Part shown: one piece after another, positions 5,127 through 8,191 of the stretch
Layout: each line of letters starts with the position of its first letter
Position numbering within the stretch: position 1 is the first letter of the stretch
DNA from: Pseudanabaenaceae cyanobacterium MP8IB2.15
GTDB taxonomy: Bacteria > Cyanobacteriota > Cyanobacteriia > Pseudanabaenales > Pseudanabaenaceae
Direction of reading: 5' to 3'
Assembly: GCA_030248825.1 (NCBI GenBank)
Contig: JARCMB010000470.1
Coordinates: 1 to 8,191, forward strand
Length of the DNA stretch: 8,191 nucleotides
The notes under the pieces: model-generated
What the model saw: only the letters and a program-made list of their open reading frames with translations
The model's database searches: none
What the model was told of the DNA's origin: nothing
Position numbers and translations under genes: made by a program

Positions 5127-7529
5127 ATGGCTACGACTACGAAAAAACAACCTAAACCGATCAAATCTAAACCACCAGTTAATATTGCGATTAAAAATCA
5201 AGGCAGGGGTTTCTCACCTAGGGCATCACTTGGGGCGAGGCTATCGATTTCAGTGATCATGAGTGCTGTTGTTGGTTTGGGTGCATTGGCAATTTTTTAT
5301 TACCAAGGACAAGTCAGCAGTACGAAGCGTGTGATCGAAGAAAAACTTAATGCTAAAGCCAATGAGATTGAATCCAAGCTCAGTCCAATTAAGCAAACTG
5401 TGGCGGATCTAGCTGCATCTACTCGACTTTTAAGTGCTTTGGGGGTTAAAGATCCAAACACTTACAAAACAATAGTTTTTGAGCACATCAAAACTACTGA
5501 CTTAGCCCTAGCAGTGGGCGTTGCTCAAGCTCCTTTTCGTTTGGTTCCTGCTCGTAAGTTGTTTTTTCCGTATGTGTACAAGCAGCAAAAAGACGCAGAT
5601 GTTTCTAGCCAAAAGTTAGGGCAACAGTTACCAGCTCCAAATGATGATTACTATTATTCCGATCTTGCCGATCTCTATGGCGGCAATAGTATTACCCAGC
5701 AGGGAGCCTATACAGAGCAGCTTGCAGCTAAAAAAACTGTCTGGATCGAGCCTTATGTATTTTCCAATTTCACGATGACCACCTATGTCTTACCCTTTTA
5801 TGATGCACAGGATCAACCTTTAGGGGTGGCGATCGTCGATTTAAATGTCACCACCTTGGCAGAAAGAGTCAGCGATAAAGTCCTAGATGAAGTGGGCTAT
5901 TACGCGATTCTCAGTGAGAAAGGTAATCTTCTGGCATATCCGCCCAACGTAGCCCTAGCAAAGGATTTGAAAAGCTACAAGACTATTCCTGAAATTGGCG
6001 CAGTTTGGGAGCAAATCATTAAGGGACAATCTGGGTTGGTGGAGTCTCAGGGTAACTTTTGGGCATATCGCCGCATCCCCAGTACCAACTGGTTAATAAT
6101 TGCCACAGTCCCCCAGTCAGGCATCTTAGGTCCAGTAGCATGGTCAACTTTGATCGCAACTTTACTGGTGGGGGGCTTATTGTTAGTGGTGGTGGGCTGG
6201 TTTATTGCAGCTTTAAACCGTCGCCTGAAGCCAATTTTAGATGAATGCAATAAGCTAGCCGAGGCTAAAGGGGGTGCGATTGAAACTAGCAATAAAGACG
6301 AAATCGAGCGTCTTTCTGCTTCGTTCTTTAACCTAATCGACCAAATTGCTGAGAACGAAGAGAAGATTAGAGAAGAAGTTGCTCGAACGGTTCAGGCAAA
6401 GGAACGGCTGAATCAAGCTCAAGAATCGGAGCAAGAAGCCGAATTTCTCGAAACTGAGGTGGGCGGACTACTGGATGTGGTTTCAGCGATGGAAGATGGC
6501 GATCTTACCGTCCAAGCCGAGGTAAGCGATCGAGCCACAGGACTGGTAGCAGACACGCTCAACCGCCTCCGCGAGCAGTTAGCCGAGATCATTGCACGGG
6601 TTTTGGGTACAGCGCAGCAGGTGGTGAAAGGTGCCGAAGGTCTAGAAGAACTAGCTCGCACGGTCGCACTCAACACGGTCGATCAGGCGCAGTCGGTGGC
6701 AGAGGGGCAAGCACTCACAGAACAGGTGGCACTTTCTGCGAAGAATTCCGTGGCACAGGTGAATATTGCGAATCAATCATTGCTGGCAGTCCAACAGACG
6801 GTGGCACAAGGTCAGGTGGCGATTAATACTTTGACTGAAGGGATTACGGTGCTGCAAAAAGGTACTGCCCAGATCGTGCAACGCATGAAAACTCTGGGTG
6901 AATTTGTCGGTCTTGCCGAACAGTTTGTGCAAGATCAGGGGCAAATCGCCTCGTTGACGCAGGTGCTGGCAATCAACGCTACCCTAGTTGCGGCTCGTGC
7001 TGCCGAACAGCGAGATCCCAAGCAATTTATCGGTGTAGCACGAGAATTTGAAGCGATTGCGGGTCAGGTAAATACGCTGGCAACTCAAACTAACGAAGGC
7101 TTGGGCGTACTGCAACAACGGACAGCCCAGATTCAATCAGTTGTGAGCGCGATCGACGCTGAAGTCCAAAACCTCGGTGGTCTGGTCGCAGGCTTTAACT
7201 CTGGGGTGGAACAATCGCAAAATTCGTTCTACAGCATTCAATCTGTGACCGAGGAAGTGGTAGAAGTGGGACGAGGCGTGAACGAGTCCAGTTTGGAAAT
7301 TGCGACTGCGGCAGACTCTACGGCTAAGTACATGAGTGAAATCGCGATTCTCGCAGAGCAGACAGCCGACCTCACCCGCAATGCCAGACAGCAGGCAGAG
7401 CAAATGGGAACTTTGGCGCAACGTCTGCTGGCAGGGATTCAATTTTTCCGCTTGCCAGCCTCACTGGTGGCTGAGGCGGATAACGTCACTACGGTCGATG
7501 TTTCGACTAATGGAGCAGTCAGCAACTAG
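5127..7529 (+). CDS. methyl-accepting chemotaxis receptor with double-Cache sensor (PilJ/HmpD-like)
   Basis: This complete 800-residue receptor has a basic cytoplasmic tail of about 38 residues, membrane segment 1 at about 39-59, an extracytoplasmic region at 60-335 and membrane segment 2 at about 338-361. The outer region fits a dCache sensor. TVWIEPYVFSNFTMTTYVLP followed by YDAQDQPLGVAIVDLN (204-240) is the membrane-distal Cache signature, and YYAILSEKGNLLAYPP (258-273) starts the second. After TM2 come a HAMP domain (362-415, DEIERLSASFFNLIDQI), a helical linker, a second HAMP-like unit (443-492, MEDGDLTVQAEVSDRATGLV) and a long coiled-coil signalling region with its hairpin tip at about 605-655 (LAINATLVAARAAEQRDPKQ). 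No GAF or phytochrome-like domain is present, unlike PixJ, so a chemical ligand is more likely than light. No C-terminal CheR-tether pentapeptide is seen. A weak ribosome site precedes ATG 5127. Confidence 0.92.
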   Translation: MATTTKKQPKPIKSKPPVNIAIKNQGRGFSPRASLGARLSISVIMSAVVGLGALAIFYYQGQVSSTKRVIEEKLNAKANEIESKLSPIKQTVADLAASTRLLSALGVKDPNTYKTIVFEHIKTTDLALAVGVAQAPFRLVPARKLFFPYVYKQQKDADVSSQKLGQQLPAPNDDYYYSDLADLYGGNSITQQGAYTEQLAAKKTVWIEPYVFSNFTMTTYVLPFYDAQDQPLGVAIVDLNVTTLAERVSDKVLDEVGYYAILSEKGNLLAYPPNVALAKDLKSYKTIPEIGAVWEQIIKGQSGLVESQGNFWAYRRIPSTNWLIIATVPQSGILGPVAWSTLIATLLVGGLLLVVVGWFIAALNRRLKPILDECNKLAEAKGGAIETSNKDEIERLSASFFNLIDQIAENEEKIREEVARTVQAKERLNQAQESEQEAEFLETEVGGLLDVVSAMEDGDLTVQAEVSDRATGLVADTLNRLREQLAEIIARVLGTAQQVVKGAEGLEELARTVALNTVDQAQSVAEGQALTEQVALSAKNSVAQVNIANQSLLAVQQTVAQGQVAINTLTEGITVLQKGTAQIVQRMKTLGEFVGLAEQFVQDQGQIASLTQVLAINATLVAARAAEQRDPKQFIGVAREFEAIAGQVNTLATQTNEGLGVLQQRTAQIQSVVSAIDAEVQNLGGLVAGFNSGVEQSQNSFYSIQSVTEEVVEVGRGVNESSLEIATAADSTAKYMSEIAILAEQTADLTRNARQQAEQMGTLAQRLLAGIQFFRLPASLVAEADNVTTVDVSTNGAVSN

Positions 7530-7552
7530 GGAGATTTCATCATAATTTTCAT

Positions 7553-8191
7553 ATGCAAAATATTACCGAATTCAAATTGCCCTTACCTGATAAGGTGTCC
7601 GACCAGATGCCTAACGCTGTTAATTTGGATGCCAGTATCCCAGCTAAAAAGCCAAGTCGAAAGCTGTGGCAAAGATTAAAGGATAGTTCGATTCAAACTA
7701 AGCTAACTCTCGCCTTGGGGATAAGTGGACTGATTTCGATCGCTGGTTTGGCGGTGACCGTGGCGATCGTCGATCGAAGTTTACGGATTCAGCTATTCAG
7801 CCAGGCGCAAGCCGAACTTTCATTGCTAGCGATTAATTACAACAACACGCTCCGCCAACAAGGGACAGGCGCAAGAGGACAGGCAGAAGATAATAGTTTG
7901 ATCCAAGCTGCCCAAACAGGTAAGACTAGCCCGATTGTCAAGTCGATTATTCAAAGTGAAGCATCGGGACGCAAAGTTGAATTTATTACTCTAGTAGACA
8001 AAACAAGGCGGATTATCGAAACTTCGGATGCTAACCCAATTGGCAAGGAATTTGACCCGAACGGTTTGGTGGCAAAGTCACTCGCCTCAGGTGAAGAAGT
8101 AATTTCCAACGAGCTGCTGCCGTTTACCGAATTTGCCACACGCGATCCGTTTAAAGCCAATCAGTTGGGCAGTACCAACACTACGCCTAAC
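7553..8191 (+). CDS. second methyl-accepting chemotaxis receptor, N-terminal part
   Basis: The frame opens at ATG 7553, 23 bases after the stop of the first receptor, and stays open for 213 codons to the right edge. The peptide has a polar, basic cytoplasmic tail (about 1-51, ending RKLWQRLKDSSIQTK), one membrane segment (LTLALGISGLISIAGLAVTV, about 51-70) and the start of an extracytoplasmic sensor. Within it EFITLVDKTRRIIETSD (143-159) and IGKEFDPNGLVAKSLASGEE (163-182) look like a Cache/PAS-type sensor and resemble the second receptor seen beside PilJ/PixJ in cyanobacterial Tax loci. The HAMP and signalling regions must lie outside the window, so the receptor assignment rests on topology and operon position. 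The only purine-rich candidate ribosome site, AGGGAGA at 7528-7534, is about 18 bases from the ATG, longer than usual; no better in-frame start is visible. Confidence 0.82.
   Translation, partial: MQNITEFKLPLPDKVSDQMPNAVNLDASIPAKKPSRKLWQRLKDSSIQTKLTLALGISGLISIAGLAVTVAIVDRSLRIQLFSQAQAELSLLAINYNNTLRQQGTGARGQAEDNSLIQAAQTGKTSPIVKSIIQSEASGRKVEFITLVDKTRRIIETSDANPIGKEFDPNGLVAKSLASGEEVISNELLPFTEFATRDPFKANQLGSTNTTPN

Noticed and set aside
5995..6300. Short open frames on both strands inside the first receptor gene
   Set aside because: They lie fully inside an 800-codon gene with clear domains, have biased low-complexity composition and no ribosome sites.
1..8191. CRISPR arrays, insertion sequences, tRNA or rRNA genes
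   Set aside because: No spaced direct repeats of 25-40 bases, no transposase-like frame or terminal inverted repeats, and no cloverleaf or rRNA segments were recognised.

Overview
The window looks like a chromosomal segment of a cyanobacterium. Three things point there. The palindrome CGATCG is very frequent, including two full HIP1 octamers (GCGATCGC) and many TCGATCGA copies. The small zinc-ribbon protein is of a kind I know mainly from cyanobacteria. The chemosensory genes have the PATAN/CheY - CheY - CheW - receptor order of the cyanobacterial Pix/Pil (Tax) loci. A filamentous or Pseudanabaena-like host would fit, but I cannot prove the genus from this sequence.

Bases 1-840: the 3' end of a + strand gene enters from the left. 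Its peptide is TPR-like and its reading frame appears broken near base 129. It runs tail to tail into a minus-strand gene for a small four-cysteine zinc-ribbon protein. A 419-bp AT-rich divergent spacer follows (422-840), with several dyads and a triplicated 12-bp unit.

Bases 841-2584: argD (acetylornithine aminotransferase, + strand) and a GNAT N-acetyltransferase of the phosphinothricin-acetyltransferase-like type (- strand). The two converge with a single base between their stop codons.

Bases 2585-8191: a second divergent spacer, with a double TATGCATA palindrome and a leader hairpin, precedes a same-strand chemosensory operon. Its genes are a PATAN-domain response regulator (PixG/PilG type), a stand-alone CheY (PixH/PilH type), a degenerate CheW adaptor (PixI/PilI type), a complete two-membrane-span receptor with a double-Cache sensor, and the start of a second membrane receptor that runs off the right edge. 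A CheA kinase gene is expected further downstream.

Functionally, the two receptors would sense an extracytoplasmic ligand and signal through the CheW-like adaptor to a CheA-type kinase outside the window. That kinase would phosphorylate the CheY and the PATAN response regulator, probably to steer type IV pilus motility. Neither receptor shows a light-sensing GAF/CBCR domain in the part visible, so chemotaxis or another non-light stimulus is more likely than PixJ-type phototaxis. Most of this is recognisable biology. The less ordinary points are the paired Cache receptors, the repeat-bearing CheW, the apparent frameshift at the left edge, and the unexplained dyads in the two divergent spacers.
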